Shown in pieces: positions 17,655-25,276 of a stretch of DNA of 64,000 bases. Origin of the DNA: Actinomycetota bacterium (GTDB taxonomy: Bacteria; Actinomycetota; Acidimicrobiia; Acidimicrobiales; Ilumatobacteraceae); assembly GCA_947454105.1 (NCBI GenBank), contig CANGIP010000009.1:33759-97758 (forward strand). Reading direction: 5' to 3'. The notes under the pieces are model-generated. The model was not told the DNA's origin. It ran no database searches and was given only the letters and a program-made list of their open reading frames with translations. The position numbers were made by a program, and so were the translations under genes. How positions within the stretch are numbered: the stretch's first letter is position 1; each line of letters begins with the position of its first letter.

Positions 17655-18595
17655 TTCGTCGCGGTCGTTTTCCTCAACAAGTCAGCACAAAAAGCAATTG
17701 TGCCCGACACCAAAGCATGGGGAGACTCCCAAGGTACAAAATGTCCGCAGTCGCGCAACAAATACGGCCCGACATGGTTGTCAAAAACTACAGCAGCCAT
17801 TTGGTCAAACGCTGGATAAATCACATGGTCGCTCGGACCGAACAAAATCAAGGTTGGAGTCTTCTCATTGCGACCCATCATTGTCATATCGCTGTTCTTT
17901 GAAGCATTGAAAACAGTTTCGTAACCACCAAAGGATGCGCGCAATACTTCAGCATTAGCAAAAGGTTCGGTGTGAAAGTCAACAGCTTCTTGGTCAAAGG
18001 TTCCTGGATGTGCCCAAAAGCGACTTCCATAAAACGTTGCGATGTAACGACGCCGAGCATCGGGTGTTGCAAGTTCAGCGGCCAATCCATCGGCATCAGT
18101 TCCCTGGCGAATGAAATAATCGGCAGCTTCCCGCGGAGCGCGAGTGCCTTCAATGTTCTTCATACGTTCTTTGTCAAAAGGCAACGGCGAATTGAACAAA
18201 ACCATACGTTCAACAAATTCTGGATATCGCAAGGCCATGTCTTGAATCACCGGGCCACCCATGTCGCCACCAACGACCACAACTTTGTCGTAACCAAGTT
18301 GATCATGCACGAGCGAATACATATCTCGTGAGTGCGACGGCGTGTCATAAAAACCATCGGGCGCCATACCACTATCGCCAAAGCCCCGAAGGTCAGGAAC
18401 AATGACGTCAAAGCCTGCGGCGACAAGAGGTTCAATCACCTTCCAAAAAATGCGCTTGCTTTCTGGCCAACCATGAACACATAGCAATGCAATCCCGTTC
18501 CCGTTGGGAGATTGTTCATAGACAAAAGACTGTTTGAACCCGCGCAATGTTGACGAGTGCAGTCGAAATCGTTGCGGATCAATATCGGGATTCAT
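17651..18595 (-). CDS. Alpha/beta hydrolase, epoxide hydrolase/haloalkane dehalogenase type
   Basis: The 314-residue protein has an alpha/beta-hydrolase fold with an aspartate nucleophile. It contains the oxyanion-region HGWPES motif near residue 41, the nucleophile elbow GGDMGG (Asp instead of Ser) and the catalytic His in DCGHFVPWE. DLRGFGDSG follows the first motif as in epoxide hydrolases, and HGWPES is typical of that group. Haloalkane dehalogenase activity cannot be excluded. TACGGT lies 6 nt upstream of the ATG, suggesting a leaderless transcript divergent from the decarboxylase gene. Confidence 0.85.
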   Translation of the reverse strand: MNPDIDPQRFRLHSSTLRGFKQSFVYEQSPNGNGIALLCVHGWPESKRIFWKVIEPLVAAGFDVIVPDLRGFGDSGMAPDGFYDTPSHSRDMYSLVHDQLGYDKVVVVGGDMGGPVIQDMALRYPEFVERMVLFNSPLPFDKERMKNIEGTRAPREAADYFIRQGTDADGLAAELATPDARRRYIATFYGSRFWAHPGTFDQEAVDFHTEPFANAEVLRASFGGYETVFNASKNSDMTMMGRNEKTPTLILFGPSDHVIYPAFDQMAAVVFDNHVGPYLLRDCGHFVPWESPHALVSGTIAFCADLLRKTTATN

Positions 18596-18601
18596 GCCCC
18601 T

Positions 18602-18607
18602 ACCGTA
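18602..18607 (-). promoter_or_regulatory. Probable -10 of the alpha/beta hydrolase gene (leaderless)
   Basis: On the minus strand TACGGT is followed by 6 nt and then the ATG. There is no Shine-Dalgarno sequence. The divergent decarboxylase gene has the same arrangement on the other strand of this 69-bp intergenic region. Confidence 0.45.
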
Positions 18608-18651
18608 CCGACATCAACCAAATCACGCCGTACTCAACGGGGAGATGCGCC

Positions 18652-18657
18652 TAGCCT
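18652..18657 (+). promoter_or_regulatory. Probable -10 of the decarboxylase gene (leaderless)
   Basis: TAGCCT is followed by 7 nt and then the ATG at 18665. No ribosome binding site is visible. The identical hexamer precedes the membrane-protein gene at 24738 with 6-nt spacing. Confidence 0.45.
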
Positions 18658-18664
18658 GTAGACC

Positions 18665-20083
18665 ATGGATGCCAACGAATTTCGCGCCAATGGTCAAGCC
18701 GTGATTGAAATCATCGCTCAATACCTTGAAACGATTGAACAACGCCCAGTGACCGCCGATGTGCGACCCGGGGATATTCGTTCAATGTTGCCCGAACATC
18801 CCCCAACGTCACCCGAATCATTTGACGAAGTTTTGCGCGACGTCAACAACATCGTTCTTCCCGGTCTCACCCATTGGCAGCACCCCAATTTCTACGCATT
18901 CTTTCCGGGTAACTCTTCCTACCCATCAATACTCGCCGACCTCTTGACTGCTGGTTTGGGAGTGCAAGGAATGAGTTGGCTCTCTTCGCCAGCGTGTACC
19001 GAAGTTGAAACACTCATGCTTGATTGGATGCAAGAACTTCTCGGATTGCCCGAGAAATATCGCAGCACCACCGCAACTGGTGGCGGAGTCATTCAAGGTT
19101 CGGCGAGCGAAGCAACTCTTTCATCAATTCTCGCGGCCCGTTGGCGTATCACTCACGGCAAAGTGAACCTTGACGGCGACACATCAAAACTGATTGCTTA
19201 CTGCACATCTCAAGCCCATAGCAGTATCGAAAAAGGTCTTCGGATTGCTGGCATCGGTACCCAAAACATTCGCATCATTGAACATGATTCATCATTTGCT
19301 ATGAACGCTGCGGCCCTTGAAGCACAGATCATTGCTGACAAAAATGCCGGACTTATTCCATTCTGGATTTGCAGTACTCACGGCACTACTTCATCTGGGG
19401 CATTCGACCCAACACCTGCGATTGGTCTGATCGCGCAACGTCACAACGTGTGGTTGCACGTTGATGCTGCGATGCACGGCATTGCTGCGCTCGCACCAGA
19501 ACTTCGTTGGGTCAATGATGGCCTTGAATTGGCCGACAGTTATTGCACCAATCCGCATAAGTGGATGGGCGTCAACTTCGACTGTGATCTCTTTTGGACA
19601 TCTGATCGCGCTTCATTACTTGGTGCGCTCAGCATCTTGCCCGAATACCTGCGCTCGGCCGCCGCAGAATCTGGTGCTGCGATTGATTACCGCGATTGGC
19701 AAATTCCGTTAGGGCGTCGCTTCCGGTCACTCAAGTTGTGGTTCGCAATTCGTACCGACGGCACTGCCGTATTCCAAGAACTCATTCGTCGCCACGTTGC
19801 AATTACCCAAGAACTAGCCGCGCTTGTTGCCGCTGATTCGCGATTTGAAATTGTCGCCCCCCACACATTGAACTTGCTCTGCCTACACATCAAGGGTTCA
19901 AGCCCCGAAGAGGGCGACCAGCTCACCGATGCCTTAATTGAGGCTGCCAATGCCACTCGAGAAGTCTTCTTCACCCGTACGGTGCTGAATGGTCACAGTG
20001 TTCTGCGCTTCTCCATCGGTGGTCGCACGACCGAGCGCCATCACGTGATGGCAGCGTGGGTATTGCTCAAGGATCTCTCATAG
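18665..20083 (+). CDS. PLP-dependent aromatic L-amino acid decarboxylase family protein
   Basis: This 472-residue protein belongs to group II pyridoxal-phosphate decarboxylases. Visible signatures are HWQHPNFYAFFPGNSSYPS near residue 70, the PLP-stacking region TSQAHSSIEKG, the PLP-binding Asp267 in HVDAAMHG and the Schiff-base Lys299 in NPHKWMGVN. The first and last motifs are those of aromatic amino acid decarboxylases rather than glutamate decarboxylases. The substrate (DOPA, tryptophan, tyrosine or phenylalanine) cannot be read from sequence. HVDAAMHG replaces the usual HVDAAYAG, so specificity may differ. It is followed by ribD after 37 bp on the same strand. Confidence 0.9.
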   Translation: MDANEFRANGQAVIEIIAQYLETIEQRPVTADVRPGDIRSMLPEHPPTSPESFDEVLRDVNNIVLPGLTHWQHPNFYAFFPGNSSYPSILADLLTAGLGVQGMSWLSSPACTEVETLMLDWMQELLGLPEKYRSTTATGGGVIQGSASEATLSSILAARWRITHGKVNLDGDTSKLIAYCTSQAHSSIEKGLRIAGIGTQNIRIIEHDSSFAMNAAALEAQIIADKNAGLIPFWICSTHGTTSSGAFDPTPAIGLIAQRHNVWLHVDAAMHGIAALAPELRWVNDGLELADSYCTNPHKWMGVNFDCDLFWTSDRASLLGALSILPEYLRSAAAESGAAIDYRDWQIPLGRRFRSLKLWFAIRTDGTAVFQELIRRHVAITQELAALVAADSRFEIVAPHTLNLLCLHIKGSSPEEGDQLTDALIEAANATREVFFTRTVLNGHSVLRFSIGGRTTERHHVMAAWVLLKDLS

Positions 20084-20120
20084 GATCACACGAACCCAAC
20101 AAGTTGAAACTGACTCGAGC

Positions 20121-21113
20121 ATGAACGACACGAACTACATGATGCAAGCAATTGAAGTTGCTGCTTCTGTTCGTATGCGCACATCTCCTAACCCGTGGGT
20201 CGGTTGCGTGATTGTCTCTACAGATGGACAAACTTTCACCGGTGCGACCGAAGCACCTGGAGGTCGGCACGCTGAAATTGTTGCGCTTGAAGCCGCACGT
20301 TTGGCCAAGGCACAACTTGAAGGCGCAACTGTCTACACAACGCTCGAACCCTGCAGCCATCAAGGTCGTACTGGTCCATGCACAGAAGCGCTCATCGATG
20401 CTCGAGTTGCACGAGTTGTCAGTGCAATCACCGATCCCGACTCACAAGTTGGTGGTCAAGGCTTTCAAGCTCTACGTCATGCAAGCATCAACGTTGAAAC
20501 TGGTGTGTGTGCCGATCTTGTCAATGAACAACTCCGTCCATATCTGCATCACCGCACCACTGGTCGACCATTTGTCATTCTGAAAATGGCAACAACTCTT
20601 GATGGGCGAACTGCAGCAGCTGACGGAACAAGTCAATGGATCACCGGTGAGCATGCACGCATTGCTACTCATCAGTTGCGCGCCGAGAGTGATGCAATTG
20701 TTGCAGGTGCCGGAACTGTTCGAATTGACAATCCCTCTTTAACAACACGCCTCGTTGATGGTCCATCGCCTCGACGAATTGTTCTTGGCAAGGTCGCCGC
20801 CGATGCAAAAGTGAATCCTTGTCTGGAATGGAATCAATCACTTCCAGAGTTACTCGACACTCTCGGAGCAGAGGGTGTTCTGCAACTGATGGTTGAGGGT
20901 GGGCCGACCGTGGCCGCTTCGTTCCATCGCGAAAATTTGGTCAATCGTTATGTGATGTACATCGCTCCAGCCTTCATGGGGGGCGCCGACGGTTCTCCCC
21001 TATTTGCGGGGCCGGGGGTTACCTCAATTAACGAAATGTGGCGGGGTTCAATCACTTCAATGCGCATGGTCGGCGATGACATCGAAATCGTGATCGATAA
21101 CAACTCTCGTTAG
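20121..21113 (+). CDS. ribD: Riboflavin biosynthesis deaminase/reductase RibD
   Basis: RibD performs the deamination and side-chain reduction of the pyrimidine intermediate in riboflavin synthesis. The N-terminal deaminase domain has SPNPWVGCVIV, the catalytic HAE motif in GGRHAEIVAL and zinc cysteines in EPCSHQGRTGPC. The reductase domain begins at RPFVILKMATTLDGRTAAADG and includes SDAIVAGAGTVRIDNPSLTTR and VEGGPTVAASF. At 330 residues it is somewhat shorter than the usual 360-370, the loss being between RIVLG and LPELLDTLG in the reductase half. No FMN riboswitch is seen upstream. Confidence 0.93.
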   Translation: MNDTNYMMQAIEVAASVRMRTSPNPWVGCVIVSTDGQTFTGATEAPGGRHAEIVALEAARLAKAQLEGATVYTTLEPCSHQGRTGPCTEALIDARVARVVSAITDPDSQVGGQGFQALRHASINVETGVCADLVNEQLRPYLHHRTTGRPFVILKMATTLDGRTAAADGTSQWITGEHARIATHQLRAESDAIVAGAGTVRIDNPSLTTRLVDGPSPRRIVLGKVAADAKVNPCLEWNQSLPELLDTLGAEGVLQLMVEGGPTVAASFHRENLVNRYVMYIAPAFMGGADGSPLFAGPGVTSINEMWRGSITSMRMVGDDIEIVIDNNSR

Positions 21114-21203
21114 TCAAAGATGCGTCAGAAGGCCCGCGGGGGTCATCTGTTACGCTGAGATATCAGTCAAAATTCGTCGCCGTCAGCAAATTCAGTCATT
21201 CGC

Positions 21204-21797
21204 GTGTCACAAGCACAAGTCCCTACCGAGTGGGGAATGTTTGTCTGTACAGCCTTTCGTGATGCAACGACCCAAACCGAACATGTTGCGTTTTCGGTCG
21301 GCGATTTAGAACATTCTGAACCAGTCCTCACACGGGTGCACAGTGAATGCCTTACTGGCGACGTCTTTGCCAGCCGGCGCTGCGACTGTGGTCCACAATT
21401 GCAAACATCTATGGCACTCATTGCCCAAGAAGGACGCGGTGTTGTGGTCTACCTCCGCGACCACGAAGGCCGCGGCATCGGTATCGCCCACAAGATCAGT
21501 GCGTATTCGTTACAAGATCAGGGCCGTGACACCGTCGACGCAAACACCGAACTTGGTTTCGCAATTGACGATCGTGACTATTCAATTGGCGCGCGCATCT
21601 TGCGCGATTTTGGCATCAAACAGGTGCGCTTGATCACCAATAACCCCGCCAAGTTTGAAGGCCTCGAAGCCGAAGGTGTTGAAGTCGTAGAGCGAGTACG
21701 CCTCGATCTTGTACCCACCGAAGAAAACTTGCGCTATCTCCAGACAAAGCGCGATCGCATGGGTCATTTGCTTGACCTGCCCGAATCGGCAATCTAA
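21204..21797 (+). CDS. ribA: GTP cyclohydrolase II RibA
   Basis: RibA converts GTP to the first committed intermediate of riboflavin synthesis. The 197-residue protein has the zinc site ECLTGDVFASRRCDCGPQ, the catalytic region YLRDHEGRGIGI and the conserved D(Y)S(I)GARIL and LITNNPAKFEGLE blocks. It is a stand-alone RibA, not fused to RibB as in many actinobacteria. The GTG start is chosen because PTEWGMF, which begins most RibA proteins, lies six residues in. It follows ribD by about 90 bp; RibE, RibH and RibB are not in this window. Confidence 0.93.
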   Translation: MSQAQVPTEWGMFVCTAFRDATTQTEHVAFSVGDLEHSEPVLTRVHSECLTGDVFASRRCDCGPQLQTSMALIAQEGRGVVVYLRDHEGRGIGIAHKISAYSLQDQGRDTVDANTELGFAIDDRDYSIGARILRDFGIKQVRLITNNPAKFEGLEAEGVEVVERVRLDLVPTEENLRYLQTKRDRMGHLLDLPESAI

Positions 21798-21858
21798 ACG
21801 TTTCGCCGTTTCATTGAACTCTTTCCCACATTGTTCGTGACGTTGCATCAGCAACTCA

Positions 21859-21864
21859 TATAAC
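21859..21864 (+). promoter_or_regulatory. Candidate -10 for the phospholipase gene
   Basis: TATAAC lies 13 nt before the start codon in the 80-bp gap after ribA, immediately followed by the strong AAAGGAGGAGG ribosome binding site. No convincing -35 at 16-18 bp was found; read-through from ribA is the alternative. Confidence 0.3.
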
Positions 21865-21877
21865 AAAGGAGGAGGAC

Positions 21878-22387
21878 ATGAGCTTTTTGCTCAGTCTCCT
21901 CGTAGCGGTCTCGAGTTTTTTGACCGCTCCATTGTCGAATCCCGATCCCGTTCGCGATTCGAAGCGTTTAGAGACCTTGGTCTTCTCCACAACATTGCGC
22001 GACTTCGTCGCACTATCGCATCAACACCTTGAAGCAGACAATTGGTTTGATTGGTCAACTGATTTATGTTCGGCACCACTCGTCGGAAGTTCTGGTCGAA
22101 CCTTCGATTTCACCGAACCTTGTTTGCGACATGACTTTGCCTATCGAAATTTCAAACTGATGGACCAGCGATATTCATGTCCAAAACGTCTGCCTCAACA
22201 AGTATGTGATCCTGGCACAAGCAGTTTGGGCAAATGGTGGAATAGCAAGATTCGCTTACGAATTGATTCGCGCTTTCGCGCCGACATGTTGAATCACTGC
22301 GCATCGCGCTCGTTGCTTGATTACTTGCCTTGTAAAGCTTGGGCCACAGTTTTCTATAAAGCCGTCCGCGCCGCAGGCGGTCTCTAA
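21878..22387 (+). CDS. Secreted prokaryotic phospholipase A2
   Basis: The 169-residue protein has an N-terminal signal peptide (hydrophobic residues 2-18) and the core of the prokaryotic phospholipase A2 family. It contains WSTDLCSAPLVG, then the catalytic CLRHDFAYRN with His85-Asp86. Cysteines at several positions probably form disulfides. Family members hydrolyse the sn-2 ester of glycerophospholipids outside the cell with calcium. The Asp-Trp-Ser-x-Asp segment before the catalytic helix fits a calcium site by analogy. AAAGGAGGAGG precedes the ATG at good spacing, one of the best ribosome binding sites in the window. Nothing next to it suggests a toxin-delivery context. Confidence 0.88.
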   Translation: MSFLLSLLVAVSSFLTAPLSNPDPVRDSKRLETLVFSTTLRDFVALSHQHLEADNWFDWSTDLCSAPLVGSSGRTFDFTEPCLRHDFAYRNFKLMDQRYSCPKRLPQQVCDPGTSSLGKWWNSKIRLRIDSRFRADMLNHCASRSLLDYLPCKAWATVFYKAVRAAGGL

Positions 22388-22399
22388 CGTTTGGCTCGG

Positions 22400-22888
22400 T
22401 CAGAGAGTTTTTCGATATTTGATCGACATCACTTCGTTGAGAAATTCTCTGGCCAAGCCCCACCCGCGTTCAACTTCAACAAAGCCGGCGCGCTCTATGG
22501 TGCGTCGTGAAGCGGTGTTTTCTTCAGCGATATAGGCAATGACCGATTGAATGTTTTCATTGGGGGTAATGGTGGCAATCAATAATTTCACGGCAGCCGA
22601 AGCAGCCTTCATTCCGCGACCCCACGGCGCGATCCAATATCCCATAGGTGCTTCGCGAGTTACCTCATCAATCTCGTGAATACTCACGAGCCCAAGGGGC
22701 ATTGAAGATTCTGTATCTTCAATCACCATCGTGATGTACTCGGGCTCATTCTCAATAAACCAGGCAGCATCTTCAAATGAATATGGACGCGGAACCATGG
22801 TCCAACGTTGAATTGCTTCGTCTTGACAGGCATCAAAGATCCACTCAACATCGTCGTACTCGAGTCGGCGCAACTGAAACATGCTCAT
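22400..22888 (-). CDS. GNAT acetyltransferase, RimJ/RimL type
   Basis: A 162-residue GCN5-related N-acetyltransferase. It begins with the RimJ/L-type opening (QLRRLEYDDVEWIFDACQDEAIQRW) and has the central beta strand MPLGLVSIHEIDEV. The acetyl-CoA-binding region is GYWIAPWGRGMKAASAAVKLL, and the family end is ENTASRRTIERAGFVEVERG. Substrates of this branch include ribosomal protein N-termini and small amines; none can be assigned here. The ATG at 22888 is preferred; the longer form would start with TTG inside the end of the Nudix gene. Confidence 0.88.
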   Translation of the reverse strand: MSMFQLRRLEYDDVEWIFDACQDEAIQRWTMVPRPYSFEDAAWFIENEPEYITMVIEDTESSMPLGLVSIHEIDEVTREAPMGYWIAPWGRGMKAASAAVKLLIATITPNENIQSVIAYIAEENTASRRTIERAGFVEVERGWGLAREFLNEVMSIKYRKTL

Positions 22889-22896
22889 AGTCTGAC

Positions 22897-23628
22897 CTAC
22901 CAATTCGGTAAGTCAAAGTGATTTACACCATGAATGACGCACAACAATTCGTGCAAAATGCGCGCCGTTGCGCCCCAAATTGTTTCGTCATCCAAATGAA
23001 AGAAAAACATGGGTCGATCGCCCGGCGCTTCAACTCGATCAAAGTTCCACCATTCCCACGAGAAAGTGTCGGGCCTCACGAGTTCAGCAAGCGGCACCCA
23101 CAGAGCGCGTTCAACCTCATGCGTACTCATTGATAGTTCGGGCTTTTCGGGAACCGTGGCAAGGACGGGCACGATATAACTGCGACTCACAAACGTTGAA
23201 AGTGGGCTGAGTTCCGAATGCACAGTCACGAGTTGCGGGTGCACGCCTACTTCTTCGTGGGTTTCTCGCAATGCTGCATCGACAATTGATTCACCTTCGT
23301 CAACTCGTCCGCCCGGAAAACTTATTTCACCCTGATGATTAGAAAGTTTGGTCGAACGTCGAGTGAGCAGAATCTCCGCACCATGTTCACCAGGTGCAAG
23401 CAAAGCTAAGACTGCCGAGATCTTCTCGTTCTCTCGCGGTGCCGTACGGCCGGGCTCATCTATGGATAGTTGTTGAGTGACAGACAGTTGTTGGATTTTC
23501 TCGACGATTGCGTCAAGAGTGAAATCAACCGACTGACCACTCCACATCGGATCGCCGCCACTTCGGCGCTTTGTGGGCGTCGGTATGTTTTGGGCTCCGC
23601 CAGCGCGGCGCGGCGAACCCGTTGACAT
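22897..23628 (-). CDS. CoA-pyrophosphatase-like Nudix hydrolase
   Basis: The 243-residue protein has a complete Nudix box, GGRVDEGESIVDAALRETHE followed by EVG. It is preceded by the CoA-specific NudL/YeaB pattern LLTRRSTKLSNHQGEISFPGG. Such enzymes cleave coenzyme A to phosphopantetheine and adenosine 3',5'-bisphosphate. The N-terminal 25 residues are basic and not part of the domain; an internal start may be the real one. It lies 7 nt downstream of a small unknown gene and directly upstream of the acetyltransferase, so the three may be cotranscribed. Confidence 0.88.
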   Translation of the reverse strand: MSTGSPRRAGGAQNIPTPTKRRSGGDPMWSGQSVDFTLDAIVEKIQQLSVTQQLSIDEPGRTAPRENEKISAVLALLAPGEHGAEILLTRRSTKLSNHQGEISFPGGRVDEGESIVDAALRETHEEVGVHPQLVTVHSELSPLSTFVSRSYIVPVLATVPEKPELSMSTHEVERALWVPLAELVRPDTFSWEWWNFDRVEAPGDRPMFFFHLDDETIWGATARILHELLCVIHGVNHFDLPNW

Positions 23629-23634
23629 CACAAA

Positions 23635-23814
23635 TCAGGCGACGACAGTTGGCTTCCAGCCAGACGACTGGAGTTCTTTCAGAATTTCTGCGAGACCAGC
23701 TTTTTTCATATTGGTCATGGTCTTGCCTGGTGCTTCTTCACCACGTTCCCATTCATCCCATGCGGCGATGATCTTGTTCAGGTCGGCTGCTGGACGTTCG
23801 AATGATGAAGTCAT
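23635..23814 (-). CDS. Small acidic protein of unknown function
   Basis: The product has 59 residues, is helical and Glu/Lys-rich, and contains AAWDEWERGEEAPGKTMTNMKKAGLAEIL. It has no membrane segment or cysteines. I do not recognise a named family. The start ATG is supported by TAAACT placed 6 nt upstream, a leaderless arrangement. The gene stops 7 nt before the Nudix start, so it heads a likely three-gene transcript. Compact size, in-frame context and the promoter argue that it is real. Confidence 0.65.
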   Translation of the reverse strand: MTSSFERPAADLNKIIAAWDEWERGEEAPGKTMTNMKKAGLAEILKELQSSGWKPTVVA

Positions 23815-23820
23815 GGGCAA

Positions 23821-23826
23821 AGTTTA
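23821..23826 (-). promoter_or_regulatory. Probable -10 of the small acidic protein gene (leaderless)
   Basis: TAAACT is followed by 6 nt and then the ATG on the minus strand, with no ribosome binding site. It would drive the small gene, the Nudix hydrolase and perhaps the acetyltransferase. Confidence 0.45.
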
Positions 23827-23869
23827 CGCCTCATCGGCACAAAGACTCTCGTTGCGATACTTCGTGAGA

Positions 23870-24271
23870 TCACGAGTCAATGAGGTCAAGGGCTCGGACT
23901 CGTCCGCCCGTATATCGCACCTCAAAATTCTGCTTCTCAAAACGCTCGCGACCCACTAAACGAAGGATTTGTTGAACAACTCCTCGGGCTTGTTTCTCGT
24001 TGTACTTCTCGCAGAACAACACGTGGAACGCCGTCTCTTCCGACATCGTGGTGTGAGCCACAAGCAGCGGGAAAATGGCGTCGTACGCATTGGCGAAGTC
24101 GTACACCCTCGTCGAACCATCGAAGTCAACAATCTCGAGGCGGCCACCTTTAATCACGAGTGCAGCGAATGAACCGGTGCCAATGGGATCAGTCCACACC
24201 ACGAGGCCAGTGCCATCAGGAAGTTTGAAACGCTTGGGTTTTGGTGCAGATTTTTTCGGGGGCTTATTCAT
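23870..24271 (-). CDS. Conserved-looking hypothetical protein
   Basis: The 133-residue protein opens with a Lys/Pro-rich segment (KPPKKSAPKPKR). A compact alpha/beta domain follows with GTGLVVWTDPIGTGSFAALVI, FDGSTRVYDFANAYDAIFPLL and ETAFHVLFCEKYNEKQARGV. I do not recognise the family. It is soluble, with one Cys. Its start overlaps the stop of the upstream membrane-protein gene (ATGA), so the two are probably translated together. Confidence 0.7.
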   Translation of the reverse strand: MNKPPKKSAPKPKRFKLPDGTGLVVWTDPIGTGSFAALVIKGGRLEIVDFDGSTRVYDFANAYDAIFPLLVAHTTMSEETAFHVLFCEKYNEKQARGVVQQILRLVGRERFEKQNFEVRYTGGRVRALDLIDS

Positions 24272-24738
24272 GATTGCTTGAACTCTCGGCTCTTATCGCG
24301 GATTTTGCTGGCCCACGTTCCCGCAGTATGCCCAGCAAAACGTCCAATTTCATCGGCTTTGCCTTCGGGGGTCGCAGAAACGGGTTGTTTGACTTTGGGT
24401 TTTGGTGCCGAGTAGTCGGTGCGCCAGACCACCACGGCCAACACGATGACAATCAGTATCTGCACTAACCGTGTCGCCACGTCCATCCCCGGGGCCGCAC
24501 ATGCCACTATCGCCACGACTAAGACGATGTAGTCCAGAATTTGATGTAGTCGCCGTCCCACCAAACGGAATGCCCCAAAAGGGGCGTCAACGATGGCAGC
24601 GTTGATCAAGATCAAAGTTCCGACAATGGCCGGGATCAGTGGTTTGGGGCTTTGTAAACCCGCCGCCAACATGGCCCCACCCACGATGTATTCAGCTAAT
24701 TGGTGTAGCCAAAACGAGCGTTTTCCGGGGGCAGGCAT
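24268..24738 (-). CDS. Four-helix membrane protein of unknown function
   Basis: The 156-residue protein has four hydrophobic helices: YIVGGAMLAAGLQSP, IPAIVGTLILINAAIVDAPF, LDYIVLVVAIVACAAPGM and LVQILIVIVLAVVVW. A charged cytoplasmic tail follows that contains GRFAGHTAGTWASKIRDKSR. The first half ends in a FRLVGRRLHQILD loop. No named family is recognised. The ATG at 24738 is chosen because TAGCCT lies 6 nt upstream. It is coupled to the following hypothetical gene. Confidence 0.7.
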   Translation of the reverse strand: MPAPGKRSFWLHQLAEYIVGGAMLAAGLQSPKPLIPAIVGTLILINAAIVDAPFGAFRLVGRRLHQILDYIVLVVAIVACAAPGMDVATRLVQILIVIVLAVVVWRTDYSAPKPKVKQPVSATPEGKADEIGRFAGHTAGTWASKIRDKSREFKQS

Positions 24739-24744
24739 AGTCAC

Positions 24745-24750
24745 AGGCTA
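24745..24750 (-). promoter_or_regulatory. Probable -10 of the four-helix membrane protein gene (leaderless)
   Basis: TAGCCT is followed by 6 nt and then the ATG on the minus strand. The same hexamer precedes the decarboxylase gene. No -35 hexamer is obvious. Confidence 0.45.
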
Positions 24751-24862
24751 GTTGCCAGTCCACTTGGGTAATTTGACCACCGAATTCGGGGGGTTTTCGC
24801 GCCCAAAGGGAAAGGGAAGTTGACACGCAAATTCTAAATTCGTCTGGCCTCTATTTAGTTAG

Positions 24863-24891
24863 TTGCACTACTGTGTAAACCTTTGTAGTAT
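24863..24891 (+). promoter_or_regulatory. PadR gene promoter (-35 TTGCAC, 17 bp, -10 TAGTAT)
   Basis: TTGCAC and TAGTAT are separated by exactly 17 bp and the -10 ends 7 nt before the GTG at 24899, so initiation should fall at the start codon. Inverted ACTAC and GTAGT arms (24867-24890) lie within the promoter and could form an autoregulatory PadR operator; that is inference. Confidence 0.65.
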
Positions 24892-24898
24892 CGCTCCC

Positions 24899-25276
24899 GT
24901 GGCTGACCTCCCCAACCGACACATTGATCGAAGTCAACTTCTCAAGGGCGTTCTTGACCTTGCCGTATTAGAGGTTCTTGCAGTCGCCGATGGTTACGGG
25001 TACGACGTTGTTCGCAGATTGCGTAACCACGGACTCACCGACGTGGCCGAAGCATCCGTCTATGGCACATTGCGGCGACTTTTTGCGACCGGTCTTTTGA
25101 CCAGTTATGTGGTTCCGTCCGACGAAGGGCCTCACCGTAAGTACTACGGCGTTACTCCGCTTGGCCATGAATGGCTCATTGACCTCAGAAACCAATGGAG
25201 CGAATTTCGCATTGTCATTGATTCATTAGCAAATCGACCATCTGTTCAATCACTCACTGAAGGAAGAGAACTATGA
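24899..25276 (+). CDS. PadR-family transcriptional regulator
   Basis: The 125-residue protein is a winged-helix repressor of the PadR family. It has LLKGVLDLAVLEVLA at the start, the recognition region GYGYDVVRRLRNHG...EASVYGTLRRL and the wing GPHRKYYGVTPLG. PadR proteins often repress their own operon and respond to envelope stress or small ligands. The GTG at 24899 is preferred over an upstream TTG because the promoter's -10 lies 7 nt before it and the TTG falls inside the -35. Its stop overlaps the start of the membrane protein gene by ATGA, a common PadR-HAAS gene pair. Confidence 0.9.
   Translation: MADLPNRHIDRSQLLKGVLDLAVLEVLAVADGYGYDVVRRLRNHGLTDVAEASVYGTLRRLFATGLLTSYVVPSDEGPHRKYYGVTPLGHEWLIDLRNQWSEFRIVIDSLANRPSVQSLTEGREL

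Noticed and set aside
17651..18595. Haloalkane dehalogenase as the specific call
   Set aside because: HGWPES and the overall pattern fit epoxide hydrolases at least as well, and the halide-binding residues could not be confirmed, so only the broader type is given.
20084..20120. Search for an FMN riboswitch before ribD and ribA
   Set aside because: The gaps of 37 and 90 bp lack the conserved FMN aptamer segments and are too short for it.
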